The notes under the pieces were generated by a model. That model did not search any database. It saw only the letters and a program-made list of their open reading frames with translations, and was not told the DNA's origin. From NCBI GenBank assembly GCA_028551475.1, contig CM052361.1:22953491-23017490 (forward strand): a stretch of DNA of 64,000 nt. Direction: 5' to 3'. Position 1 is the first letter of the stretch. Every line of letters begins with the position of its first letter. The stretch comes from Casuarina equisetifolia (Eukaryota; Streptophyta; Magnoliopsida; Fagales; Casuarinaceae). Below, piece after piece: positions 45,884 through 57,500 of the stretch. The translations under genes and the position numbers were made by a program.

Positions 45884-47899
45884 TCAGCGACCACCTTTCA
45901 GGACTGAATCTGTGCTAGACATCGATGCAACAGAAGCATGGGAAGAAGGAAACAACGATAACAATTCACATGATTCATTAATTGTATAAGTACCAAAAGG
46001 AGCTCTGTCTTGCGTTAATTCTGGCAGATCAGCATCACCATCCAAAAACTGCATCACTTGCCTCATTCTAGGCCTAATTTCGGGCATTCCATGAGAGCAA
46101 AGCAAGCCTAGCCTCAAAATCAATACCATTTCTTCCACCACATAATTTCCTTCCAATCTTGGATCACTAGCATCCAGTATAGCTCCATTTCTCCAGCACT
46201 CAAACACCCAATCAACCAAAATCACCCGTTCTGGCGGTCCCTCTACCTTTACAGGCCTCCTTCCACAAGCCACCTCGAGCATGAAGGCCCCAAAAGCAAA
46301 CACGTCAGTGCAAGTGGTTGCCCTCCCTGCTCTAATAAGCTCCGGAGCCAAATAGCCAACAGTCCCAACCACATGGGTGGTCTGGGGATTGGTCCCGTGC
46401 TCGTATAATTTTGCTAGGCCAAAATCTCCTAGCCTTCCCTTTAATTCAGCATCCAACAAAACATTACTTGCTTTTATATCTCTGTGTACAACAACTTGTT
46501 CCCACTCTTCATGAAGGTAAAGAAGGCCTGATGCCACTCTGATTATTTGAAATCGTTGATGCCAGTTGAGGTTTGCATTTTCGTTGCCATATAAGAACTT
46601 ATCAAGGCTTCCATTGGGCATATAATCATAGACCAAGTGTAGTTCTCCCTTTCGTTGGCAATACCCCAGGAGCTGCACCAAGTTCCTGTGCCTCAGTCTT
46701 CCCATGCTAACAATCTCAGCCACAAATTCCTTGATTCCTTGTCTCGAATCGTGGGAGACTCTCTTGACTGCAATTTGTAAATTGGACGAAGGAAGTGTTC
46801 CTCTATAAACCTTTCCAAAACCTCCTTCCCCAAGAAGTTCAGTGTCCTTGAAACCTTTGGTAGCTTTGTGTAGATCCTTATAGGTGAATCTGTGAGTACC
46901 ATACTCTTCTTCCCAATCTTCACGTATTTCTTCATACTTCTTCCGCCTGTAAATGTGAGCCGCTCCGGTGACCAATATCAGCACGGCCGCTGCTTGTATG
47001 AGAAAGGCCATGATTACAATTCCTAGTTTCTTTTTTGTTTTCTTCTGATGGGGAAGATGAGGAAGGCCCGAAGTTTCAAGGCCTCGCGCCGGTCCACTTC
47101 TATTAAAGCTCCACCCAAGAACGTAGTTTTCACTTGCAATCATACCTGTGGCTGAAGAGAAACCAACATACATATATTCCAAAAGAATTTGAGACAGATC
47201 AATAGGTGTTGAGAAGAGAGGCCTGTTTGGTTTTGCAATTCTGGTGGGTGCTATAGTAACATTCAGTAGCTTTTCTGCTTCATCATAGTCTATCCAAAGA
47301 TGCGCTGGATTCCCGCTGATGATTCCCAGGCTTATATTCTTCCCTTCATTATCGCTGAAATACATTGCAGGTGCTGATTCAACTGATTTCTGGCCGTTCA
47401 CATCGATTCTCACAAGGTCTCTGTAAATGTCTCCAAATTCTGTGGTTATAACCGGAACAAGTTCGATGGCGAAGATGTGGTTTTGAGGAAGATCCTCATT
47501 CGAAGAATTGAAGAGTCCCAAAAACGAACTTGCACCAGCATGGGTTAAGTCCCTCGAGGGACTAATAGCGAAGGCAATGCCATGACCACCAAGCTTCTGC
47601 ACTTGAGGAACCATGGCAAACACAAAATTTGTCGAAAATGAAAGAGATGAAGTTAAGTTGGAGGAAGTTGAGTTGAATTTTACGGGAAATTGGTAGAAAG
47701 CGTGACTAATTTTTTGGTTTGAGAAGTTGGTTAGCTGCAATAGACCATTGCGGTGGATTTCTGCGATTCCGTCAAGATGCAGTTTGGCTTGAAGGAAGCC
47801 ATTGTAGATAAATTGATTTTCATCTTGAGCAAAAGGCAAGGGAAAACTGGAAACGAAGAGAAGTATCAAAAAATAGAGTGTTCTAAGAACTATAGCCAT
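45884..47899 (-). CDS. L-type lectin-domain receptor-like kinase (LecRLK gene 3, beta type)
   Basis: 671 residues, single exon, ending MSSTDSVLKGGR and thus a second subtype. Signal peptide 1-25 (LLFVSSFPLPFAQ), then a lectin domain (AIELVPVITTEFGDIY at the metal-site region, where the alpha type has ELDT), a membrane span (AAAVLILVTGAAHI) and a kinase. The kinase has GEGGFG, IAVKRV, HRD (VVVHRDIKASN), DFG and GTVGYLAPE. Two oddities stand out: the Asp of the lectin ELDT motif is Val-Pro here, which could weaken metal or sugar binding, and the conserved Gly of the IIRGVASGL motif is missing (IIRVASGL). The frame is otherwise intact. Confidence 0.93.
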   Translation of the reverse strand: MAIVLRTLYFLILLFVSSFPLPFAQDENQFIYNGFLQAKLHLDGIAEIHRNGLLQLTNFSNQKISHAFYQFPVKFNSTSSNLTSSLSFSTNFVFAMVPQVQKLGGHGIAFAISPSRDLTHAGASSFLGLFNSSNEDLPQNHIFAIELVPVITTEFGDIYRDLVRIDVNGQKSVESAPAMYFSDNEGKNISLGIISGNPAHLWIDYDEAEKLLNVTIAPTRIAKPNRPLFSTPIDLSQILLEYMYVGFSSATGMIASENYVLGWSFNRSGPARGLETSGLPHLPHQKKTKKKLGIVIMAFLIQAAAVLILVTGAAHIYRRKKYEEIREDWEEEYGTHRFTYKDLHKATKGFKDTELLGEGGFGKVYRGTLPSSNLQIAVKRVSHDSRQGIKEFVAEIVSMGRLRHRNLVQLLGYCQRKGELHLVYDYMPNGSLDKFLYGNENANLNWHQRFQIIRVASGLLYLHEEWEQVVVHRDIKASNVLLDAELKGRLGDFGLAKLYEHGTNPQTTHVVGTVGYLAPELIRAGRATTCTDVFAFGAFMLEVACGRRPVKVEGPPERVILVDWVFECWRNGAILDASDPRLEGNYVVEEMVLILRLGLLCSHGMPEIRPRMRQVMQFLDGDADLPELTQDRAPFGTYTINESCELLSLFPSSHASVASMSSTDSVLKGGR

Positions 47900-48290
47900 G
47901 GGAAGAAGGGTAGAAAGATTTCGCCCTTTTTGTGTCAGAAGGCTTTTCGATGTTTCAATGCCTCAACCTGCCGTTCGTTGCCAATATGTCAGCTTTAGAC
48001 ATTAGTATCTCAACCAACCGATTGACTCTGAAAGAGAATAGACCCTTAACCACTACATTAGAAAATACCCAAAACTTAGTTCTCATCATCATTATCTTTT
48101 TTTCCATCACTAGAATGGAAAAATAAATGTTGGAAAGATGCTGGGAAAGTTACAGACCCTTGGGCTCTCTTTATATCAATAATAACAGCTTGATCTATTT
48201 GGTAACAGTTCTGGAAACTTTGATACAGCATTACCCAGTGGTTGCTTTTACTGTTATCGTTTAGCTGCAATGGAATAGTAGCATGAGTTG
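47900..48290 (-). promoter_or_regulatory. 5' flank of LecRLK gene 3
   Basis: The region from about 47990 to 48280 is repeated in recognisable form at 51790-52130, where no LecRLK coding region follows. Shared blocks include AATAACAACAGCTTGAT-like and TGTTGGAAAGATG sequences. It probably contains the promoter and 5' untranslated region; I cannot place a TATA box with confidence. Confidence 0.5.
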
Positions 48291-48299
48291 ATAAGTAGA

Positions 48300-48900
48300 A
48301 ACTTAGAGGTTATTGTTCTGTCAAGAACAAAAACAAAGAAATAAAAAATCAGGTTTGTGGAAGTGAAATTATTACAAACGAGGCGAGGGTTATACCATAT
48401 CAGAGATGGAGACAAGCGAAATCAATAAGAGGTCAAAGGAAAATTGTAATTATTAGTGTAAGTTTTACAATGAGTATGTATAGTTATTTATACATTTACA
48501 AGAGAAAAGCAAATAATAAAATTTATAAGTGAAATTATTACATTTTAATATTTCTATATGTAATAATCTTCATAATAAAAATATTTTAAAAATATATTCA
48601 CTTCCATTTGTATCATTATTATGGTGAGCTCAAAGGTGCATTCGATGGGATATTGTTTGTAATCTCTCATGTACCTAAAATCATGCTCATAGGATGTTGA
48701 ACTATTTGAAGGGACTAGGGTTGCAAGTTTATTTTAAATTAAAAATCAGTTAATTGAATTCATGCAAGTTTCTCGCCGGATTAGCCAACCAAAGTAGGCC
48801 CGTGAGAATGAAAGTTAGTTGTCTCTGAGCTTCCGTTGTCTCTTTGGAGGACTAACGCCCATTGGTCTGCTGACCAAATCAAAGAAGCCTAACTCTTGTG
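48300..48900. other. AT-rich intergenic DNA, no gene seen
   Basis: No motif, repeat boundary or gene could be recognised. Confidence 0.4.
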
Positions 48901-48939
48901 TGAAGAAGACAAACTCAAGCCCCAAATTTCAACTACGCG

Positions 48940-49203
48940 TTGCACCGTCTCATCCTTTCAGCTAAGACAGGAAAACTAAACATGTATGGCCTGAATAGAC
49001 TCACGTCATTGCCCTCTCTGATGTCCACAATGGCTTCATACCCCTGGCGCAGGGTCGTCCCCATGGGGGTCTACGCACGACACGGCTTTTTTCAGGATGT
49101 TCTGGTTCTGTTCTGGGAGTGCTGGGGATGCCCTGAGACCAACCGCGTTTCTGGGTCCATTTCCAGTGACCTTGACGGAGACTTATTGACTCAGATTTCT
49201 TGA
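48940..49203 (+). other. GC-richer open stretch, unidentified
   Basis: An 87-codon frame (motifs MYGLNRLTSLPS, YPWRRVVPMGVYARHG) lies in a patch richer in G and C than its surroundings. No family is recognised and there is no supporting signal. It may be a fragment of a decayed gene or element, or chance. Confidence 0.2.
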
Positions 49204-50890
49204 TAGACTCACATAAGCCTTTTCATCGGTTGTCTATTTTCTTAATATGTTATTTGGATTCTTTACATAAGTATATTTAGCGCAACCAACACGTTTAAAG
49301 AAATTTAAGAATTTTCAAATACCAAGTTTCGAGTAAGATACTATCATTTGTGAATTACATTATCCTTACATGTGCTTTAGGATATTTGAAGTGAAGGAAC
49401 GAGTTGAGATTTGGTATATAATCCACATTGCTAATATACTAGTTTATTATTTATCTTATATGTGGGATATTCTTTTTTCTTTTAAGCTAGTTTAAATAAA
49501 AAAGAATCTTTTAACACATATTTTTTAAATATAAACCCCATATAGTTGTTTAATAACTGCTAAAACCATTACAGGGTTGTCCCACATTTTAATGTACGAA
49601 TTAGTGAAATGGTTTATAAGTATATAATGCCTTTTTTCTCATAAATTATCTTTTGGGTCAGATATAAGTTTTGTAACATGATATTAGAGTTTAGTCCTTC
49701 CTTTGCAACCCTATGAATATGGGTCAAAAAAGTTTTAAAGTCCACATATTGAAAGTAGCACCTTGGTAATGACTTATGTTTAACCATTACATTGTTAAGG
49801 TATGGGCTAATGAAGCGGGTTAGATATAATAAATGTATTGTTTCTTTGGCATAACTTTTGGGTCAAATACAAGTTTTATAACACTCAAGAAAAAAACTTG
49901 AAAATGTGTTCCAATGGCAGTCGCCAACTGATCTATAAAATATTCCAACCAAGGTTTCCTCATGACGAATGGTTGTGAAGCTTGACCAAAAAAGTCAAGT
50001 TGGATTGCAAACTCTTGGGTGGACAGAAATCCTAACCCTAATTTTAGATTGACAAAGATAATGATTGCAAATAGTAGATAGGGGAAACCATCATTATGGA
50101 ATAATGAATCAGTAGTCTGGTTCCAGTTTGACCAATGGTGGAAGATTGTGATAAGTGGAAGCTGAAGATAAAAGATGGGGATCTAATCAAGTCAAAATGG
50201 GTCAAGCGATTTGCTAAGAGGAGAAAGCATGCTAATGTGCAAGTGTAGAGCGTGTAATGCTCCAAACACACAGTGAGCACAGATGACGCACGAGACAAAC
50301 AAAAAATAAAATGTTTCTGCTTTCCCTTGCAAGGTTGCGCATGAAGCATTTTGAGTAGAAAATGTTGATGAAATTTTTGTTTTAAAAAGAGGTTATGATG
50401 CTTCTACTCTAAAGTTGATAAAGGAGTAAAATTATGGATTATGAAGTTGGTGATGGAGTAAAAATTATGAAAAGAATTTCATTTTTGTTAAAATCCATAT
50501 AAGGTGTGTAATGCTTCAATAGGTGAATTTTACAGAAAACACCAAGAATTGTGGATAAAGTGTGAACTTTCCAATTCATGGAATTATAGAGAGAGAAACC
50601 TTATTTGAAATGACAATCTCATACTTTTACTTTTATTAATGGCCTTGAGATGGAAAAAGTTTTTGGATGTGGGAAGTCTCTAATAATGCAAAATGCTAGA
50701 GAGAAACACAACCTAGAAGAGTTGTTGCCTAGAAGAAACTACATCAAAGGTGGCTAAAGAAGTATGGCCTAAGAGAGGCAAGCTTGGCACAATTTCTGAA
50801 GGCTTATGTTAGGGAGATATTTCCATTGATGTAAAGGTTTTTATACTTTCTTACAAAGTATGAATGTTGCATTGATTATTCTAAGGTAGA
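49204..50890. other. AT-rich intergenic DNA with dispersed low-copy repeats
   Basis: A motif of the form GGTCAAATACAAGTTTTATAACA near 49870 has relatives near 49660 and 51740, and similar phrases around 44650 and 62270, suggesting short dispersed repeats. No gene is recognised. Confidence 0.35.
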
Positions 50891-51260
50891 AATTGTTAGA
50901 ATTAATAAAATAATTAAGTGACCATTAAAGTTGTAATATTGTAATTTGTAAAGGGGCATCTATGTCATTGTAGTACCTAGGTTTTCTATAAAAAGAAGAA
51001 AGGTAGAGAGACCTAAATGCGTTGAGTTGTAGAAAGTCTCCTTTAGAGTTTTAGCTATAAAAGCCCCCCAAGCTTCTAATAAGTAGCCATTTGGTGAAAT
51101 AGAAAGTTAGAAATAATCTCAAAGAAGTGTGTATGGAGTACATAAAACATTGTGTTGATCTAAACTTCTTAAATTTATTGTATTTTGACATAAAAATTTA
51201 TATTGTTGAGTGTTTATTCCATATGTAAATGATAAATGGATCTTGTCATTCCATATAATT
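50891..51260 (+). repeat. LTR-like sequence (possible solo or truncated Copia LTR)
   Basis: It begins TGTTAGAATTAATAAAATAA, has a promoter-like TCTATAAAAAGAAG near 50980, and is followed near 51260 by ATTGGTACTAGCAT, a possible diverged primer-binding site. No matching second LTR is seen in the window, so the call rests on resemblance to plant LTR architecture. Confidence 0.4.
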
Positions 51261-51785
51261 GGTACTAGCATTCAAGTTGATTTCCAATGCTTATCAACTC
51301 TAAGTCCATCAAATATGTAGGAGAATTTCCATTTTGCTCGACCTTAAGCCCAACCCCAAGGAATGTTAGTGCATAAGAAAGTGTTGAAGATGAAAGTTTA
51401 TTAGATAAAAATAATCACTTGATAATATTTAGATATAAAAAAATATCTTATCAACTCTAGAGCTAGTTTTTGTAGAAGGATTGGATCTCTAAAGCTAGCT
51501 TTTGTTGAGTGACAAGTCTAGTCTAGTCCTTCCTTATCCCCTATAAATATTGCTTAAAAAAGCCCTAGAGTCTTTATAGTGAAAGTGGCACTATAGTATG
51601 GTTTGGGTATGACCATTGTGGTGAGAGAATAAGTTAAAATTAGTGTAAAATTATCTCATATTATTATAGTCTAGACTTTATGGAGTGGTTTATATATAAC
51701 AAATACTCTCTTTCCTTAACCTAACTCTTAGGTCAAATATGAGCATTCTAACAATAACTAATATAAATATTTCAATGTAATCAAA
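51261..51785. other. Intergenic DNA, no gene seen
   Basis: AT-rich DNA with no recognisable coding sequence; possibly internal remnant of the LTR-like element at its left. Confidence 0.3.
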
Positions 51786-53100
51786 CATGCCAACCTAGGT
51801 CAGGAATTGACAGAAAGACTTTCGGAAAGTCCTGAAGGAACCCTAATCTACCACCATCCTCCCCAACCAATTGACTCATAAAGAGTAGACTTTCAACTGC
51901 TACGTCGGAAACTATCCCAAATTGTTCTGATCATCCGTATCTTTCTATCAGTAGAATGAAAAAATGAAAGTTGGAAAGATGTTGGGAAGATTGCAGATCC
52001 CTGATTCTTTTTACATCAATAACAACAGCTTGATGTATTTGGTAAAACGTCGGGAAACTTGATAACAGCATTATCTAGTCGTGCTTTTATTGATATTATT
52101 TAGCTGTACTAGAACAATGTCGAAAGTTTTGTGAATCGATCTAGATGCAATGCTAAGGAGTCCAACATTTGGTGGGTTATCTGTAGTTATGTGTAAAGAT
52201 ATTCGTTGGTCCTCTACCTATTAGTTTACGTAAATGTGCTAATGTATTAGAAATTTTTAAATTTAGATTTATATCAATACAAAAAATTGTATACTTTGAA
52301 AATTTCTATTTATGTTCATATATAAGTATATTGTATACTTATATACATAAATATAGTCTTTCAAATTCAGAAGCTTATGGAAACCAAAATTATGCCTTGC
52401 CAATAGTGATTTTTTCAACATGTGCAGTAATAGAAGTAACTTTTCCATAATACTATTTATGACATGAATAAAATTTTTATTTGCATCTCAGATCTTAGAA
52501 GACTTCTTTTTTCCTTTTTTCTTTTTCCTTTTCCTGCTCTGGCCTCCTATGATTAATTTATATATTTCATAGTTCAGATCACTTGCTTAGAACTCTCATA
52601 ACTTGTCATATACATACTCAAACAAGGCATTATAACCTCAAATTGTTTTACAATGAATCCATGGAAGCAATTATGCATCAATCTCGCAGAATCAAGATTT
52701 AAACTCAAGATCTTTGTTTTAAAATCGTATTAAAGTATCATTGAGTTTACCTAATGTTTGAAGCAATCACTTGTCAATTCCGGGAATTGATTGAAAGGTT
52801 ACCAAAGTCAAACCCAATTCAAAGCTAGCATAGAGGGTCAAGTCCTTCTCGTGAATTTTCCTTCGTTTCATAAATGAGAGATGGGATAGCTCTTGATACT
52901 GATTTCGTGGCAGAGACTCAACCTACGTCTGTTACTAAATGAGATGATAAGGTCCACCGTCGAAAGAACCACCCTTCCGCGATGACCGAGTCTTCGCCCT
53001 CTTGCAGGTGGGTCTTTATCGTGGACACACACATCATTAGTCGTCAGATTGCTAAATTTGAGTTTCAGGGCCCTATGAAGCACTGGTGGTTCATTAATCT
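51786..53100 (-). pseudogene. Orphan LecRLK upstream region (gene body lost)
   Basis: Positions 51790-52130 match the 5' flank of LecRLK gene 3 (47990-48280). Positions 52740-52930 match the distal upstream part of the alpha-type genes (43710-43900 and 61330-61510). No lectin or kinase coding sequence lies where the gene should be (left of 51786). This suggests a former LecRLK whose coding part was deleted or replaced. Confidence 0.5.
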
Positions 53101-53459
53101 ATCTCATTTATTGACTTGTTGATACAATGTATTAGAAACAATTGTTATAGGTGAAGTCAGTGTGAAAAGGTAATCAAATTCCAAACGTTTGGTTGTTTAC
53201 TACTAATTACAAGAATTGGCTTCCCTTAACATCTTTTTTTCTTTTTTTCTTTTCTTTTTTTTAAAAAACACCCCTTCTTGTTTAATTCAGATCAATGTGT
53301 CAGAGTCTTTTGGTTCCACTGCCTTATCAAGGATTAGGTTAATTTTTGTATATTAAATAGTGTAATTTCAAGTTAGGCGTCATGATTAAATTTAAAGGAA
53401 AATAATAGAAAAATAAAAGAGGAATAGAAAGAAATAGAAAAATCAGAAAATTGTCATTC

Positions 53460-56395
53460 GATGATGTACATAAAGAAAAGAAGGAGTTTTAAAATTGATG
53501 AATGACATGTTATTATAGCATGAGTACGTAACCCACTTAATGTTTTAGCTTTGGTGAACATCTTGTCTTTTCTAGCAAGGGAGTACATGAATTCTTTAAT
53601 TTTGTACTTGAGACTATATTTGCGTAGGTTGAAGTGAATTGAAATGGGCTATAGAAGCATAGTTCTGCAAAGTCATTTAAAATACTTGTTTTCAAGGAGT
53701 TTAAAGGGGTTGGAGATAGGTGAAATGGAATGTCATTGTAGGGGATTCCAACACAAATTTATATATGTATGAGTTTGTGACCTTTTAGCATAGAATGATG
53801 GAAATAGCATTACATGTAAAAATCGTTGAATCTTCATGTATTCTAAGAGTTATTAAGAAAAAGCATGTCAAATGGAAAATCAATTGCTTGTTGGATTAAA
53901 AGACTAAGTAACATGTGATCATATTAGTAATAAAGTAAGAGAATAACAAGGAAAACAAGCGGCTTTTGAAATATGCAAATGACATGGTGTTTTAGCATAA
54001 GTACATAACTCACTTGTTGTTTTAGCGTGAGTGAACATCTTATCTTTTTAGTTAGGGATTACATAAGTTTTCTAATATCATAATTGAGACTTTGTTTGCA
54101 AATGATAAAATAAATTGAAATGAGTTTAAGAAGCATAGTTTTGGAAAGTCATGTAGAACACTTGGTTTTCAAGAGTTGAAAGGGGTATCCCTTTGGAGAT
54201 GGGCAAAATGGGATATTATGTTTGATAGGACTAAATGGCATGTCATTCCAAAAGGGTTTCAATCCAAATTGATTTAGATATGAGTTTGTGGCTTTTTGAT
54301 GTGGAATGACATAAACAACATATGTGAATATCACCAAATTTTCACATATTACAAACATTATTAAGAAACAATTTCAAATTTCACATTGTTTCTTATTGGA
54401 TTAAAATGGTGAGTAACATGTGTTCATACTAGAATTTAAACAAATAAAATAAAATAGCAAAGAAAACAAATGACTTTTGAAATCCATGAATAGAAAATTA
54501 CTTTAGCATGAGTACATAACTTATTTATCATTTTAGCATAAGTGTACATCTTGTCTGTTTAGGAAGAGATAACATAAATTATGAAGTTTCATAGTTAAAA
54601 CTTTATTTGCAAAGGATAAGGTATATTGAAATGGGCTTTAGAAACATAGTGTCCAAAAGTCATGGAAAACACCTGACTTCCAAAAAGTTCAAAAGGGTTC
54701 TTCTTCGGAGATTAGTGAAACGGGATGTCGTATTTAATGGAATTGAATAACATTTTGGTATAAAGGGTTCCAATGCAAATGAATTTAGATATGAGTTTAT
54801 GGAATTTTGGTATAGAATGATGTAAATAATATGATGTGTGAAAATCACTAAATTTACACCTATTGTAGGGATTACTAAGAGCATATGCATCAAATGGCAA
54901 TTGGATTGCTTGTTGGACTAAAAGTAAAAAAAAAAAAAAAAAAAAAACATGTGCTCATACTAGAAAGATGATAAAAATAAAGCAAGTGAATAATTATGAA
55001 ATGTGTGGGTTTTGAAATCCATTGACGAAATGTGGTCTTAGCATTCGTATATAACTTACTTGTCCTTTTAGCAAGGGTGAACATGTTGTGCTATTAGTGA
55101 CGGATGACATAAATGTGTAATGTCCTAGTTGAGACTTTGGTTGCAAATGATAAAGTAAATCCAAATGGGTTAAAGAAATGTTTTAGAAGGTTACATAAAA
55201 TACTTGGTTTTCAAGGAGCTTAAAGGAATATCCCTTTGGAGATGAGTGAAATGGGTGGTTTCGTTTAATGGGAGTGTAGAGCATGTCATTAGAGAGGGGT
55301 TACAATGCAAATTGATTTACATATGAGTTTGTGGTCTTTAGTGTAGAATGGTGCAATTGACATTATGTGTGAAAATCCTTGAATCATTATGGTGCTGTGA
55401 GAATTATTATGAAAGTTGGCATCAAATGGAAATTCAAGTGCTTGTTGGATTAAAAGAGAAGATAACATGAGATTGTACTAGTAATGAAGTAAAAATAATG
55501 TAAGAGAATAACAATGAAAAGCAATGGCTTTTGAAATTTATGAATGACATGTCTTTATTGCACGTATATATAACCTACTTATCATTTTAATGTAAGCGAA
55601 CATCTTGTCTTTAGTGATGGATTACATAAATTTTGTAACATCCTTGAGACTTTATTTACATAGGATGAAGTGAATTGAAATGACTTATAAAAGCATAGTG
55701 TTGCAAAATCATGTAAAACACTTTGTTTTCAATGAACTTCAAAAGGTACCCCTTTAGAGATGTGTGAAATGGGATGTCGTGTTTGATGGGATAGAATGGA
55801 ATGTTCTTCCAAAGACAGTTCAACACAAATAAATTTAGATATGAGTTTGTGGCTTTTTGGTCTAGAATGACAAAAACAATGTTACATGTAAAAATCATTA
55901 AATATTCACATATTGTAGGAATTGTTATGAAAAACAAAAGATGCTTTTAGTTGAAATTCGATTTCTTGTTGGATTAAAAGGGTAAGTAACACATGTTCAT
56001 GATAGAAATATAGCAAAAACAAAGGAAGAGAATAAGAAGGAAAGCAAGTGGCCTTTAAAATCTATGAATGACATGTTGTTTTAGCTAGAGTACCTAATCC
56101 TCTTGTCATTTTAGCATGAGTAAACATCTTGTCTTTTTAGTAAGGATAACCTAAATTATGTAATATCCTAGTTGAGACTTTGTGTACCAAGTATAAAATA
56201 AATTGAAATGGGTTATAGAAGCATAGTTTCAAAAAATCATATAAATACTTATTTTTCAAGAAGCTTAAAGGGTTACCTGAATGAGTGAAATGAGATATCG
56301 TATTTAATGGGACGGAATGACATTTTGTTCTAGAGGGCTTCCAATACAAATCAATTTAGATATGAGTCTTGAATTATTTATGTAAAATGATCTCA
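53460..56395. repeat. Tandem array with a period of about 0.5 kb
   Basis: A unit starting near AATGACATG-TTTTAGCATGAGTAC recurs at about 53501, 53978, 54489, 55024, 55543 and 56067, giving spacings of about 477, 511, 535, 519 and 524 bases. Recurrent landmarks within each unit are GAACATCTTGTC-like, TTGAGACTTT, AAATTGAAATG, TTTTCAAGGAG and ATATGAGTTTGTGG. About five and a half copies are present, diverged from each other. The last copy is cut near 56395 by LecRLK-derived sequence. Similar peptides appear in the minus-strand frame of several copies, but stops make a gene unlikely. It looks like a small local satellite. Confidence 0.9.
54926..54947 (+). repeat. Poly(A) run inside the tandem array
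   Basis: A run of about 22 A within one copy of the array, absent at the same place in the other copies. It accounts for part of that copy's extra length. Confidence 0.9.
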
Positions 56396-56397
56396 AA

Positions 56398-56800
56398 AGG
56401 CTAGAATCATCTAACTTTCCATTTAATCCAACATCCAATAGAACATTGCTTGCTTTTACATCTATGAGGAGATCAACCTTTTGCCACTCTTAACGGAGGT
56501 AAAGGAGGCTAAATGTTACTCTCTCCGGTTACCATCGGGCATGTAATCGTAGATCAAGAGAGGTTCTCCCTTTCGCTGACAATGGCCCTGTAGCTTCGCT
56601 AAGTTTCTATGCCTTAATCTTCCCATGCTAACGATCTCAGCCACAAATTCCTTCATCATTTACTTGGAATCATGGGAAACTCCGTTGACTACAATTTGTA
56701 TGTTTGAGAAATATTCTTCCACAAACCTTTCCAAAACCTCCTTCCCCAAGAACTTTCGTGTCTTTGAAAATTTTTTAGTGTCTTTCTCCAAATCCACTTT
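56398..56800 (-). pseudogene. LecRLK kinase-domain relic
   Basis: The minus-strand translation follows the family kinase from the glycine loop (VLGEGGFGKV near 56750) through the catalytic-loop start ([17 protein letters not shown] near 56440) with stops and frame changes; the expected HRD is disrupted (LLIDVKASN). The lectin domain, membrane span and C-lobe end are missing. On its left it abuts the tandem array. Confidence 0.8.
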
Positions 56801-57500
56801 TAGCCTACCTTTCCTCGTTTGTGAGCCAGCCATTGCATAATGGGGCTTGGTTCCCTGCCTTGGAAACCAGCATGGTCATCTATGGTCTCAGCCATGTGAC
56901 TACTGCATTAGACCGGGTCACATAACATCCCCCACAAATGGAGGGTTGGTAAAGACGAAAACCCTCCCACAACAAAAGATCGGTAAAAATCAACCGCCCC
57001 TAATTTGTTTTTTATTTATTTATTTATTATTTATTACAACTCACATACCCTGAAAGAGAAGGGAATTCAAACTCTTGACCAGGTGGACTCACTAGTTAGG
57101 GGTCCTAAACCACTCCTAATTTGTTAATGATGTGAATATACTAGCTCAAACTTAAGGCCTTTGGGTAATGGTGACAATGCAATGTTTGAAAATTTTGTCC
57201 AGTAACTTGTATATAAGGAGTGTTTTGGCTAGGCTTTTTTCTATTTACGTGGCGATTTAGCAAACAATGGCTTTTCTTTGTCGTGCTTCTCTTCCTATCA
57301 AAGTTAGATTTTTTTTTTTTTTTTTACACTACCACACAAACCAACATAATCTCTTAGCTTCAGAAGTTGCACCAACCGAAAACTGGATTTCTTAGTTGCT
57401 ATTTTTGTAGAGAACTACCTAATTATCTTCTTAAAAGGCTAGAGATTCCACTAAAAAGCGTGACGAGGAAAACAATATTCTATTAACCCCATTCTTTTGT
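56801..57500. other. Intergenic DNA, no gene seen
   Basis: It holds a short (TTTA)n-like run near 57012 and a T-run near 57310. Positions 57405-57480 resemble 215-275 near the left end of the window. No gene is recognised. Confidence 0.4.

Noticed and set aside
54149..55937. Short similar minus-strand open frames (IPFxPIKHDIPF-like peptides) as a small gene family
   Set aside because: They recur only because the DNA unit is tandemly repeated. Frames are interrupted at different places in each copy, and there is no start context or other gene signal.
57050..57125. A SINE- or tRNA-like element (motif near GAATTCAAACTCTTGACC)
   Set aside because: Only a B-box-like phrase is present; no A box, tail or fold could be found.
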